Shown here: positions 1 to 7,148 of the stretch, piece by piece | Layout: the number at the start of each line of letters is the position of its first letter | Numbering within the stretch: position 1 is the stretch's first letter | Origin: Fidelibacterota bacterium | GTDB taxonomy: Bacteria; Fidelibacterota; Marinisomatia; Marinisomatales; J089 | Direction: 5' to 3' | DNA length: 13,525 nt | Assembly (NCBI GenBank): GCA_003695105.1 | Contig: RFIZ01000077.1 | Span: 1-13,525 of the forward strand | Notes under the pieces: model-generated | Told to the model about the DNA's origin: nothing | Database searches by the model: none | What the model saw: only the letters and a program-made list of their open reading frames with translations | Program-made: the position numbers and the translations under genes

Positions 1-304
1 CATCCGCCAGGTCTTTCCGGCGACGGGACTGGGGCCCTATTTTCTCTGGCAGGAAGCGACGCTGCGGCGTTCTCTGGGGCAACGGAACCAAGCCCGGGAG
101 CTGGCCCAGGCGCTCACAGGAACCACGCTGGGAGATCAAGGGTGGTATCTATTGGGTTCCCTCTACGAAGTGGAAGACGGAAATCCCGCCCGGGCGAGGG
201 AAGCCTATTTCCATATTTTGAATGAATTCCCCCGCTCCTTGCTCTATGAACCGGTCCGAGTACATATTCGGTCCCTGACCACGTCCTCCGAACGTTCATC
301 ATGA
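1..304 (+). CDS. C-terminal part of a TPR-like protein (5' end outside window)
   Basis: An open frame enters from the left edge and ends at TGA 302-304, giving 100 visible residues without a start. Residues of about 47-79 fit a tetratricopeptide repeat by eye: a Trp followed by LGSLYE, a Gly near the turn, then Ala and Tyr at helix B positions and a Pro after 'LNEF'. The segment before it (ARELAQALTG) looks like the second helix of a preceding repeat. TPR proteins are scaffolds, so no specific function follows. The stop overlaps the start of the next gene by 4 nt (ATGA), which suggests translational coupling with the secreted protein downstream. How long the protein is and whether it is exported cannot be judged here. 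Confidence 0.7.
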   Translation, partial: IRQVFPATGLGPYFLWQEATLRRSLGQRNQARELAQALTGTTLGDQGWYLLGSLYEVEDGNPARAREAYFHILNEFPRSLLYEPVRVHIRSLTTSSERSS

Positions 305-1560
305 GACGCTTGCAAACCAGCTTTATTCTCCTGCTTTGTCTGGGAGTCCTCCCGGCCCAGAAAATCCTGATACCGATGGATGCAGACCAGAAAGACCACC
401 TCAAGGCCTATGGGGTGGCGTACGGGGTACTGTCCCGCAACGTAAATGTAGAATGGCTGCTGAATTACCGCGGGGGGTCTTTCCTCATGGACGATCATTC
501 CTTCATTGAGGAAGATTGTACCCTGAAAGGTGTCAGTTTCGTCCGGATCGGAGAGGAAGACGCGGCTACGATCTATGGCACCATCGAAGAAAACAACATG
601 GATGTGGTTCTGCTGGAAAAAGCCCCCAAAATTGCCATCTATACTCCTCCCAATAAACAACCCTGGGATGATGCCGTTACGCTGGCGCTTACCTATGCGG
701 AGGTACCCTATGAAACCCTCTGGGATGAAGAGGTCCTGACCGGAAAGCTGGCCGACTACGACTGGCTACACCTCCACCATGAAGATTTTACGGGTCAGTA
801 TGGAAAATTTTATGGCCGGTACCGGTCCGCCGACTGGTACCTGGAACAGCAACGCCAGTTTGAGGCCATGGCCCAAAAGCTGGGATTTCCCAATGTTCCG
901 GAAGAGAAAAAAGCCGTCGCCCGGGCCATTCGGGACTATGTGGGGCAGGGCGGTTTTTTGTTTGCCATGTGTTCCGCCACCGATTCCTATGACATTGCCC
1001 TGGCGGAAACCGGTCTGGACGGTGTCGAAGCGGTCTATGACGGGACCCCCGCCGACCCCGACTTGCAACAGAAATTACGGTATGACCTGACCTTTGCCTT
1101 CACCGATTTTACCGTCTATACCGATCCCATGGTCTACGAATATTCCGATATCGATGTACCCCCCAGTGATCGTCCGGTGGCCAAGGGGGCGGAAAAGGAT
1201 TATTTCACCCTGTTCGAATTTTCGGCCAAGTATGATCCGGTTCCTACCATGCTGACACAGGATCATGTGGGAGTGATCAAAGGATTCATGGGACAGACCA
1301 CTGGTTTTGACCGCAGTAAGATCAAAAAACATGTGTTGATTATGGGGGAAGATCCCGCCTCCAACCAGGTGAAGTATATTCATGGAAATTTTGGTCGGGG
1401 TACTTTTACCTTTTTGGGCGGACATGATCCGGAAGATTATCAACATTTTGTGGGTGACCCCCCCACCGATTTGTCCCTGCACCGCAATTCTCCGGGCTAC
1501 CGTCTGATTCTGAACAACATCCTCTTTCCGGCGGCCCGCAAGAAGGAACAAAAGACCTGA
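301..1560 (+). CDS. Secreted protein of the family often labelled 'asparagine synthetase B' (function unknown)
   Basis: The product has 419 residues. Residues 1-19 form a signal peptide: two Arg, a hydrophobic run of about 12, then LPA before QK, a plausible signal peptidase I site. It is therefore probably periplasmic or outside the cell. I recognise the family by recurring blocks: DHLKAYGVAY (32-41), WLLNYRGGSF (52-61), KQPWDDAVTLAL (119-130), YDWLHLHHEDFTGQYGKFY (153-171), GGFLFAMCSATDSYDIAL (217-234), GFMGQTT (328-334), GGHDPEDYQH (373-382) and a basic C-terminus. Databases often call such proteins asparagine synthetase B. This one lacks the N-terminal catalytic Cys of AsnB and the SGGxDS ATP-binding loop, so I do not accept that activity. 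The layout around C224 loosely recalls a class I glutamine-amidotransferase-like fold, which is inference only. The start overlaps the previous stop (ATGA), and no good Shine-Dalgarno is seen. The family call is firm; the function is unknown. Confidence 0.8.
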   Translation: MRRLQTSFILLLCLGVLPAQKILIPMDADQKDHLKAYGVAYGVLSRNVNVEWLLNYRGGSFLMDDHSFIEEDCTLKGVSFVRIGEEDAATIYGTIEENNMDVVLLEKAPKIAIYTPPNKQPWDDAVTLALTYAEVPYETLWDEEVLTGKLADYDWLHLHHEDFTGQYGKFYGRYRSADWYLEQQRQFEAMAQKLGFPNVPEEKKAVARAIRDYVGQGGFLFAMCSATDSYDIALAETGLDGVEAVYDGTPADPDLQQKLRYDLTFAFTDFTVYTDPMVYEYSDIDVPPSDRPVAKGAEKDYFTLFEFSAKYDPVPTMLTQDHVGVIKGFMGQTTGFDRSKIKKHVLIMGEDPASNQVKYIHGNFGRGTFTFLGGHDPEDYQHFVGDPPTDLSLHRNSPGYRLILNNILFPAARKKEQKT

Positions 1561-1561
1561 G

Positions 1562-2011
1562 GTGGATGTCAGGATCGAGACCGGAAATCGGGCTGCAGCC
1601 TATTGGGGGTTGGGTCGGATTCCGGAACTGGAGTCCCTGCCGGCTCCGGATGTTTTCTGGAGTCGGATCGAAGGACGCCCGGCGCTGATTCTCACCGCCC
1701 ACCGTCAGCAGGCCGTGGTGGGAGTCAAGATTGGCTATGAGCGCTACCAGGATGGTTCCTTTTACTCCTGGTTGGGAGGAGTCGTGCCGGAAGCCCGGCG
1801 TCAGGGGGTGGCTTCCGCTCTGCTCCGGGAACAGGAGAGCTGGGCCTGGCAGGCCGGATACCGGTGCATCCGGGTGAAAACGCGTCCCGTTTTCCCGGGA
1901 ATGATCGCCCTGCTCCACCGGCACGGGTACCGGGAAAGCCGCCGGGAAGAACGGGAATCGTGGGAGGAGACCCGAATCTGGTTCATAAAAGAAAGGGAGG
2001 ATGTCGTATGA
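1562..2011 (+). CDS. GNAT-family N-acetyltransferase
   Basis: The product has 149 residues and starts with GTG 1 nt after the preceding stop; AGAAGGA at 1541-1547 is a plausible but somewhat distant ribosome site. The acetyl-CoA-binding motif A of the GNAT fold is clear at residues 70-92: a beta strand (WLGGVVP), then ARRQGVASALL matching the RxxGxG/A pyrophosphate loop and its helix. A following strand (CIRVKT, 102-107) and the segment IALLHRHGYRE (115-125) match the usual C-terminal part, where an aromatic residue sits near the CoA. Enzymes of this type move an acetyl group from acetyl-CoA to an amine, but the acceptor cannot be read from the sequence. The protein is cytoplasmic. It sits between the secreted protein and the YjbQ gene, overlapping the latter by 4 nt (ATGA), so it is probably in the same operon. 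Confidence 0.85.
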   Translation: MDVRIETGNRAAAYWGLGRIPELESLPAPDVFWSRIEGRPALILTAHRQQAVVGVKIGYERYQDGSFYSWLGGVVPEARRQGVASALLREQESWAWQAGYRCIRVKTRPVFPGMIALLHRHGYRESRREERESWEETRIWFIKEREDVV

Positions 2012-2400
2012 AATCATTCACCATTCTGACCCCAACCCGTACGGCTCTGGTCAATATCACGTCCCACGTTTCAAAGGCCGTAACGGAGTCAGGGATCCGG
2101 AACGGCGCAGTAGTGGTCTACGTTCCCCATACTACCTGCGGAATCACCATCAATGAAGCGGCCGATCCGGATGTGGCCCAGGACATTCTGATGCAATTGG
2201 ACAAGACGGTTCCCCGGGGCAGAATGTATCGCCACCGGGAAGGCAACGCGGATGCCCACATCAAAACCTCTCTGTTGGGTACCTCAGCCACCGTCCTGAT
2301 CGAAGACGGCCAACTGGTACTGGGAACCTGGCAGGGAATTTTTCTGGGGGAATTCGATGGCCCCCGCAACCGCAAGGTGTATTTGCAGTTTTTGTCTTAA
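2008..2400 (+). CDS. YjbQ family protein (secondary thiamine-phosphate synthase family, UPF0047)
   Basis: The product has 130 residues, close to the usual length for this single-domain family. All hallmark blocks are present: HTTCGITINE (41-50), HREGNADAHIK (76-86) and GTWQGIFLGEFDGPRNR (108-124). The conserved His and Glu side chains in these blocks are thought to form a metal or active site. The E. coli member can replace thiamine-phosphate synthase weakly when overproduced, hence the database name, but the natural reaction is not known. The ATG at 2008 is preferred over upstream in-frame ATGs because the strong site GGGAGG (1995-2000) lies 7 nt before it and the family starts here. It overlaps the GNAT stop by 4 nt. 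Its TAA (2398-2400) overlaps the mazG stop on the other strand. Confidence 0.93.
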   Translation: MKSFTILTPTRTALVNITSHVSKAVTESGIRNGAVVVYVPHTTCGITINEAADPDVAQDILMQLDKTVPRGRMYRHREGNADAHIKTSLLGTSATVLIEDGQLVLGTWQGIFLGEFDGPRNRKVYLQFLS

Positions 2401-3167
2401 TCGCCTTTGGCGGAATTCCAGATGGCGTCCATCTCCTCCAGGGTGGCTTCCTCCAGTTCTTTGCCCCGGGCCTGTAGTTCCGCTTCGACCTGCTGAAAGC
2501 GGCGGATGAATTTTTCGTTGGTCTTTCGGAGGGCGTCTTCCGCAGAGAATCCCAGGAAGCGGGCCAGATTCACCACCGAAAACAGAATATCACCGATTTC
2601 CTCTTCCACCCTCTCCGGAATGCCTCCGTCCATGGCTTCCCGGACCTCATCGATTTCTTCTTCCACCTTCTCCCAGACCCCTTTCAAGGTTTTCCAGTCG
2701 AAACCGGCATAGGCCGCTTTCTGTTGGAGGCGTTGTGCCCGCAACAACGCCGGTAACTGAGGGGGAACCCCGTCCAGGCGGGATTTGCGGCCCTTCTCCT
2801 TGTGCTTTTCCCGTTCCCAATTTTGCTTGGCATGGAAAGCCGCTTCTGCCTGCTGGTCGCCAAAGACGTGGGGATGCCGACGAATCAACTTGTCCAGGAT
2901 CATGTGCAAACTGTCTTCCAGGGTAAAGCGTTTCTGTTCCGCGGCGATGACTCCCTGCATGACTACATGCAGCAGTACATCCCCCAATTCCTCCTTCAGC
3001 GTGTTCCAATCCTGGTGATCGACACTTTCCATGACCTCATAGATCTCTTCCAGAAAATAGGGCAGGAGAGAGGCGGAAGTTTGTTCGCGATCCCAGGGAC
3101 AGCCATCGGGTGCCCGCAGGCGTTCCACGGTTTGGATCAGGGATTCGAATTGATTTCCAATGCTCAT
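2397..3167 (-). CDS. mazG: MazG nucleoside triphosphate pyrophosphohydrolase
   Basis: This cytoplasmic enzyme hydrolyses nucleoside triphosphates, including non-canonical ones, to monophosphate and pyrophosphate. In E. coli it also affects ppGpp levels. The 256 residues hold the two tandem MazG domains of the full-length type. The N-terminal one has CPWD (23-26) and an EExxE...EExGD metal set (E40, E41, E44, E59, E60, D63). The C-terminal one repeats it (E170, E171, E174, E189, E190, D193). RRHPHVFGD (97-105) is also a family signature. The catalytic acidic residues look complete, and the length is close to the roughly 263 residues of E. coli MazG. It is the last gene of the minus-strand block. 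Its ATG overlaps the ybeY stop (ATGA at 3164-3167) and its TAA shares bases with the stop of the converging YjbQ gene, so no terminator fits between them. Confidence 0.96.
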   Translation of the reverse strand: MSIGNQFESLIQTVERLRAPDGCPWDREQTSASLLPYFLEEIYEVMESVDHQDWNTLKEELGDVLLHVVMQGVIAAEQKRFTLEDSLHMILDKLIRRHPHVFGDQQAEAAFHAKQNWEREKHKEKGRKSRLDGVPPQLPALLRAQRLQQKAAYAGFDWKTLKGVWEKVEEEIDEVREAMDGGIPERVEEEIGDILFSVVNLARFLGFSAEDALRKTNEKFIRRFQQVEAELQARGKELEEATLEEMDAIWNSAKGD

Positions 3168-3619
3168 GATTCCTCGAGTCGTTTGGTGGGGATTTTTTGC
3201 CAGGGTACCCGGTCCAGACAGGTGTCTTCACGGCGACGCATGGCCTCTTGTTCCGCTTCGGTCTGATCGTCATATCCCAACAGATGGAGACAGCCGTGAA
3301 TGAGGTAGCGGGCAATTTCCCGCCGCAGGTCTTCGCCATAGAGGACGGCGTTTTCTTTCGCCCGGGGAAGACTGATGTATATTTCACCTTCCGGTTGGGG
3401 TTCCTCATACTCATTGAGCCGAAAGGCGATTACATCGGTATATTGGGAGAGAGAAAAAAATTCCTGTTTCAGCCGGGATAGCAGTTCGTCGTCGCCGAAG
3501 ATGACGTGGATTTCACCGCCGTCGACACCTTCGGAACGCCAGACTTCCTCCACGATGGAGCGGACCGGACCCGCAGGAAAGGTGCCAAACCGGGGATCGC
3601 AGTCAACGGTCAGTTTCAT
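3164..3619 (-). CDS. ybeY: YbeY endoribonuclease / rRNA maturation factor
   Basis: YbeY is a metal-dependent RNase needed for 16S rRNA 3'-end maturation and for quality control of 70S ribosomes. The product has 151 residues, a normal length. Seen: TDVIAFRL (61-68, the usual TDVLSFP block), GEIYIS (78-83, usually GDIxIS) and the metal motif HGCLHLLGYDD (108-118) followed by EAEQEAM. The two first zinc ligands (H108, H112) are present. The third ligand, usually His in GYDH, is Asp (D118). The ATG at 3617-3619 is chosen because the family's N-terminus begins here and because it shares one base with the upstream HD-protein stop (TGATG); a longer in-frame extension exists but runs into that gene. 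Pairing with a 7TM-HD gene is common, often with phoH as well, but phoH is not present here. Confidence 0.93.
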   Translation of the reverse strand: MKLTVDCDPRFGTFPAGPVRSIVEEVWRSEGVDGGEIHVIFGDDELLSRLKQEFFSLSQYTDVIAFRLNEYEEPQPEGEIYISLPRAKENAVLYGEDLRREIARYLIHGCLHLLGYDDQTEAEQEAMRRREDTCLDRVPWQKIPTKRLEES

Positions 3620-5976
3620 CAGGCCAGGGGGCGGCGGAATACATCGTCTGGATTGGGAGGCGTTTCCGCCTCTTCCGGATACTCCACCCGGATGTGGTAA
3701 ATACCCCGGAGAACCGGCAGCATGCCGGTATGGCCATCCACCTCTCCCTTGATTTTTTTCAACTCGCTCAGAGTCAGGGGGCATTCTTCCAGTTGGCCGT
3801 CGTTGATCCGTTTGTTGATGATGCGGTCCAGCATGGCTTCGATCTTGAAAATATCCGGGTCCTTGATGGATCGGATGGCGGCTTCGGCGGCCTCACAGAT
3901 CATCAGAATTCCCGTTTCTTTCGAATTGGGCCGGGGACCGGGATAGCGGAAGGCCGTTTCATCCACCCGTTCCGGGTCTTCGGCCTCTTCCAGGGCGCGG
4001 TGGTAAAAGTATTCCACCCGGGTGGTTCCGTGGTGCATGGGGATGAAATCCCGGACGATTTGCGGCAACCCGTATTCCTCGGCCAGCCGGAGCCCTTCCC
4101 GGACGTGGTTACGGATGATCTTGGCGCTCATGGTGGGAGTGAGAGTATCGTGTTTGTTGACGCCGAGAAACTGGTTTTCGATGAAATATTCGGGGTGAGT
4201 CATTTTCCCGATATCATGATAGTAGGCTCCCACCCGGCACAGCAAAGCCCGGGCGCCGATGGCATCGGCACAGGCTTCCGCCAGATTCCCGACCACGATG
4301 CTGTGATTGAACGTTCCGTTGGCCTCCCGTTGCAACCGTTTCAGCAACGGATGATCGAAGTCCAGCAATTCGATCAGGGTTAGATCGGTGGTGACGTTGA
4401 ACACCATTTCCATGAGACCAATCAGACCGTAGGTAATGATGGGAGCGGAGACGCTGGTGATGATCAGATACATCAAATCGGTTTCCATCTTGTCCAGGGA
4501 ATAGTTTTTGAACCATCCCAGGCCGATAATGACCAGGATGCTGGCGCCGATCAGGGCAAACATGGTGGTAAACAACTGGGATCGGGTGCGCAACCGCCGA
4601 ATGTTGTACATGGCGATGGAAGAGGTGAACATGGTGACTACGATAAAATCGACGTTGTTTCCAATCATGATTCCCACCAGAATCGCCATGCTGATCGTGC
4701 TCATGAACCCGATCCGGGCGTCGAAGAGGATGGTGAGCACCATGGCCGCTACGGAGACCGGAATGAGGTATTCGGAAACGTTGAGCCGAATGACGATCAA
4801 ATTGGCCAGGGCGATGCCGCCGGTGAAGACCAGACTGATGAGTAAAATCATGCGCCAGTCGTCGTAGATGTGTTTCCGGTAGAGCAGGAGAAAGGTGAAA
4901 AAGAAGGAAACGATGACGCCCACCAGAATCAACCGTCCCAGATAGGCCAGAACTTTATTCAACAGGGTGCTGGTGCGTTCCCGTTGCTGGGCCGCCAGAG
5001 CCAGGGAATTCAGTTTCTGGAGAATATCGGGGGTAATACGGGTATTTTTATCGACAATCCGTTCATCTTTCAGCACCGTGCCCTGATACCGGGGTACCCG
5101 ATCCAGCCGGGCCTGTTGCCGCCGTTCCGTGGTTTCCTTGTCGTAAATGAGGTTGGGATGCATGAATTCCACGATCAACAGATAGCCCAGCTCCCGCCGC
5201 AGATCGTCTTCGGCTTCATAGAGTTTGGTGATCTCCTTCCGGGCTTTGATCCAGGCTTCCTCCAGGTCGTTGAAGGTGTCGGGCGTCTCGGTGACCGGCA
5301 CATCTCCCTGGTCGATCAGGACCTCATGGCTGATGATATCCTTTTTGGGAATATCATAAATCCCTTCCGCCCAGCGATTGCGACAAATTTGGATGATATC
5401 GGCTTCAAATTGTTTTTCATTCAGCTTGGGGAGGGTATCACTATCCGGGTGTAAGAAGGCGGACCAGGGTTTTTGATCGGTTTTGAACGGATAGAGGGAG
5501 GCGAAGGTTTCTTCCAGCTTTTGCCAGGTGGCACTGTCGGCGGAAAATTCTTTGCGGGCATCGGCATACTGGGGTTCATAGCGGTAGCGGTACATGAGGT
5601 CTTCCGATTCCTTGACCTTCCGGTAGGCGGAACGGAGTTCACGGGCGAGCTGGAAAAACGAATGGAGGCCTTCGATGGATGCGTCCACGACCTCGCTGCG
5701 ACGGTGAAAAAGGAAAGGTTCGGCTTTCAGCGCCTCGTCCAGATCGGCCTGAAGCTTTTCTTCGGTTTTCAGGATGGGAAAGGTGAAGGGAGCGATGACC
5801 GCTTCCCGGGCAATTTCGTTCAATTGGTAGGAATATTTCAGGGCCCGGCCGGTGGGAAAGAACACGGATAAAATCAACACCAGCAGGGTCAGGATCAACG
5901 TGTGGGTCCGGTATTGGCTGAAAATCAGTCGCCACCGTTCTTTTCTCCGCCGCTGGCTGGGGAATTTGCGCAGCAT
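3619..5976 (-). CDS. 7TM-HD family membrane phosphohydrolase (PgpH/YqfF type, probable cyclic-di-AMP phosphodiesterase)
   Basis: The product has 785 residues. The order of domains is that of Listeria PgpH: a short basic cytoplasmic tail, one membrane helix (about 25-40), a large extracytoplasmic 7TMR-HDED region (about 45-340), a bundle of hydrophobic helices (about 346-525), then a cytoplasmic HD domain (about 550-725). HD residues seen are H558, H587-D588 in HDIGK, H624 and H648-H649, with the spacing expected for the family. The final metal-ligand position, usually Asp in a LMxADxVEAA block, reads LMICEAAEAA with Glu at 695 (codon GAG, 3892-3894). PgpH hydrolyses c-di-AMP to pApA, and that role here is inferred from the architecture. 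The extracellular region suggests that a signal outside the cytoplasm controls the activity. The start lies 1 nt after the acyl-CoA dehydrogenase stop, with only a weak ribosome site, so coupled translation is likely. Confidence 0.93.
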   Translation of the reverse strand: MLRKFPSQRRRKERWRLIFSQYRTHTLILTLLVLILSVFFPTGRALKYSYQLNEIAREAVIAPFTFPILKTEEKLQADLDEALKAEPFLFHRRSEVVDASIEGLHSFFQLARELRSAYRKVKESEDLMYRYRYEPQYADARKEFSADSATWQKLEETFASLYPFKTDQKPWSAFLHPDSDTLPKLNEKQFEADIIQICRNRWAEGIYDIPKKDIISHEVLIDQGDVPVTETPDTFNDLEEAWIKARKEITKLYEAEDDLRRELGYLLIVEFMHPNLIYDKETTERRQQARLDRVPRYQGTVLKDERIVDKNTRITPDILQKLNSLALAAQQRERTSTLLNKVLAYLGRLILVGVIVSFFFTFLLLYRKHIYDDWRMILLISLVFTGGIALANLIVIRLNVSEYLIPVSVAAMVLTILFDARIGFMSTISMAILVGIMIGNNVDFIVVTMFTSSIAMYNIRRLRTRSQLFTTMFALIGASILVIIGLGWFKNYSLDKMETDLMYLIITSVSAPIITYGLIGLMEMVFNVTTDLTLIELLDFDHPLLKRLQREANGTFNHSIVVGNLAEACADAIGARALLCRVGAYYHDIGKMTHPEYFIENQFLGVNKHDTLTPTMSAKIIRNHVREGLRLAEEYGLPQIVRDFIPMHHGTTRVEYFYHRALEEAEDPERVDETAFRYPGPRPNSKETGILMICEAAEAAIRSIKDPDIFKIEAMLDRIINKRINDGQLEECPLTLSELKKIKGEVDGHTGMLPVLRGIYHIRVEYPEEAETPPNPDDVFRRPLA

Positions 5977-5977
5977 G

Positions 5978-7132
5978 TCAGGTCAAAACGGACTTGAGGA
6001 TTTCCCGGGCAATGATGATCCGTTGCACTTCACTGGTTCCTTCACCGATCTCCAGAACTTTGGCATCCCGGAAATAGCGTTCCACGTCGTAATCTTTCAC
6101 ATAGCCGTAGCCGCCGTGAATCTGGATGGCCTCGATGGTAGTATCCATGGCCACCTCACTGGCAAACAACTTGGCCATCGCCGCTTCCTTGATTACGTCC
6201 TGTCCCTGATCCTTGAGCCAGGCGGCATGATAGACCAGCAGTTTAGCCGCCTCGATTCGCGTGGCCATGTCGGCCAGTTTGAAACTCACGGCCTGAAACT
6301 TGGAAATGGGACGGCCGAAGGCCTGGCGTTCGGTGGAATACCGGAGCGCCTTTTCGTAGGCTCCTTCCGCCGTTCCCACCGCCAGGGCGGCCACCGAAAT
6401 CCGGCCGCCGGTAAGAGTCTGGAGGAAGGTTTTGAAACCGGTGGCCGGAGAACCCATGAGAGCCTCTTCCGGTACCAGCATATCCTGGAAGAACAGTTGC
6501 CGGGTATCGCTGGCCCGCCAGCCCATTTTCTTCTCCTTGGGACCGATGGTGAGGCCCGGTGTATCCGTCGGAATCACAAAAGCGCCGATGCCCCGTTTTT
6601 CCCCCTGGTCCACGATCTGGGCCGTGAAGGATAACACCCCCGCTTCCCCGGAGTTGGTAATAAAGATTTTTCCGCCATTGACCCGGTAATGGTCCCCTTC
6701 CTTCACCGCCGTGGTCTGAGTGGCGCCGGCGTCACTGCCGGCATTGGGCTCGGTCAGGCCAAAAGCGCCCAAAATAGACCCGGAAGCCAGTTGGGGAACC
6801 CAGCGTTCTTTTTGGGCTTCGGTGCCAGCCAGGACCAGCGGCATGGTTCCGAGGGAGGTATGGGCGGCCAGAGTGATGGCCACCGAAGCATCGACTTTGG
6901 CCAGTTCCAGCACGGCGGTGGCGTAGGCGACCGTATCCATGCCGGCGCCACCGTATTGTTCCGGTACGGGAATTCCCATGAGACCCAGCTCCCCCATGGC
7001 GGTCACCAGTTCCCGGGGAAAACGTCCGGACCGATCCAGTTCCCTCGACAGGGGGGCCACTTCCTGGGCCGCAAAATCCCTGACCATGTCCCGTAACATT
7101 TCATGCTCTTCCGTAAAAAACAGATTATCCAT
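5978..7132 (-). CDS. Acyl-CoA dehydrogenase (short/medium-chain type)
   Basis: This FAD flavoenzyme introduces the alpha-beta double bond into an acyl-CoA and passes electrons to electron-transfer flavoprotein. The product has 384 residues, the usual length of soluble tetrameric members. Seen: LTEPNAGSDAG (126-136), the flavin/substrate block ITNSGEAG (158-165), RQAFGRPISKFQ (269-280), IHGGYGYVKDY (338-348) and EIGEGTSEVQR (361-371), where E364 fits the catalytic base position of short- and medium-chain enzymes. The ATG at 7130-7132 is chosen because GAGGAAG lies just upstream and the family N-terminus begins MDNLFFTEEH; the frame stays open further upstream only by running through fabH. The chain-length or branched-chain preference cannot be read. 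It lies 16 nt after fabH and 1 nt before the HD-protein gene, so it is probably in one transcript with both. No ETF genes are in the window. Confidence 0.95.
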   Translation of the reverse strand: MDNLFFTEEHEMLRDMVRDFAAQEVAPLSRELDRSGRFPRELVTAMGELGLMGIPVPEQYGGAGMDTVAYATAVLELAKVDASVAITLAAHTSLGTMPLVLAGTEAQKERWVPQLASGSILGAFGLTEPNAGSDAGATQTTAVKEGDHYRVNGGKIFITNSGEAGVLSFTAQIVDQGEKRGIGAFVIPTDTPGLTIGPKEKKMGWRASDTRQLFFQDMLVPEEALMGSPATGFKTFLQTLTGGRISVAALAVGTAEGAYEKALRYSTERQAFGRPISKFQAVSFKLADMATRIEAAKLLVYHAAWLKDQGQDVIKEAAMAKLFASEVAMDTTIEAIQIHGGYGYVKDYDVERYFRDAKVLEIGEGTSEVQRIIIAREILKSVLT

Positions 7133-7148
7133 GTTCTTCCTCGTCAGT

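Noticed and set aside
301..1560. Calling this gene asparagine synthetase (asnB)
   Set aside because: No AsnB glutaminase Cys and no SGGxDS ATP loop are seen, and the protein has a signal peptide. The name appears to be an inherited database label.
5852..6634. Long plus-strand frame of 260 codons
   Set aside because: It runs antisense across the conserved acyl-CoA dehydrogenase and the start of the HD gene, has no recognisable domain, and is explained by the GC bias of codon positions in the real genes.
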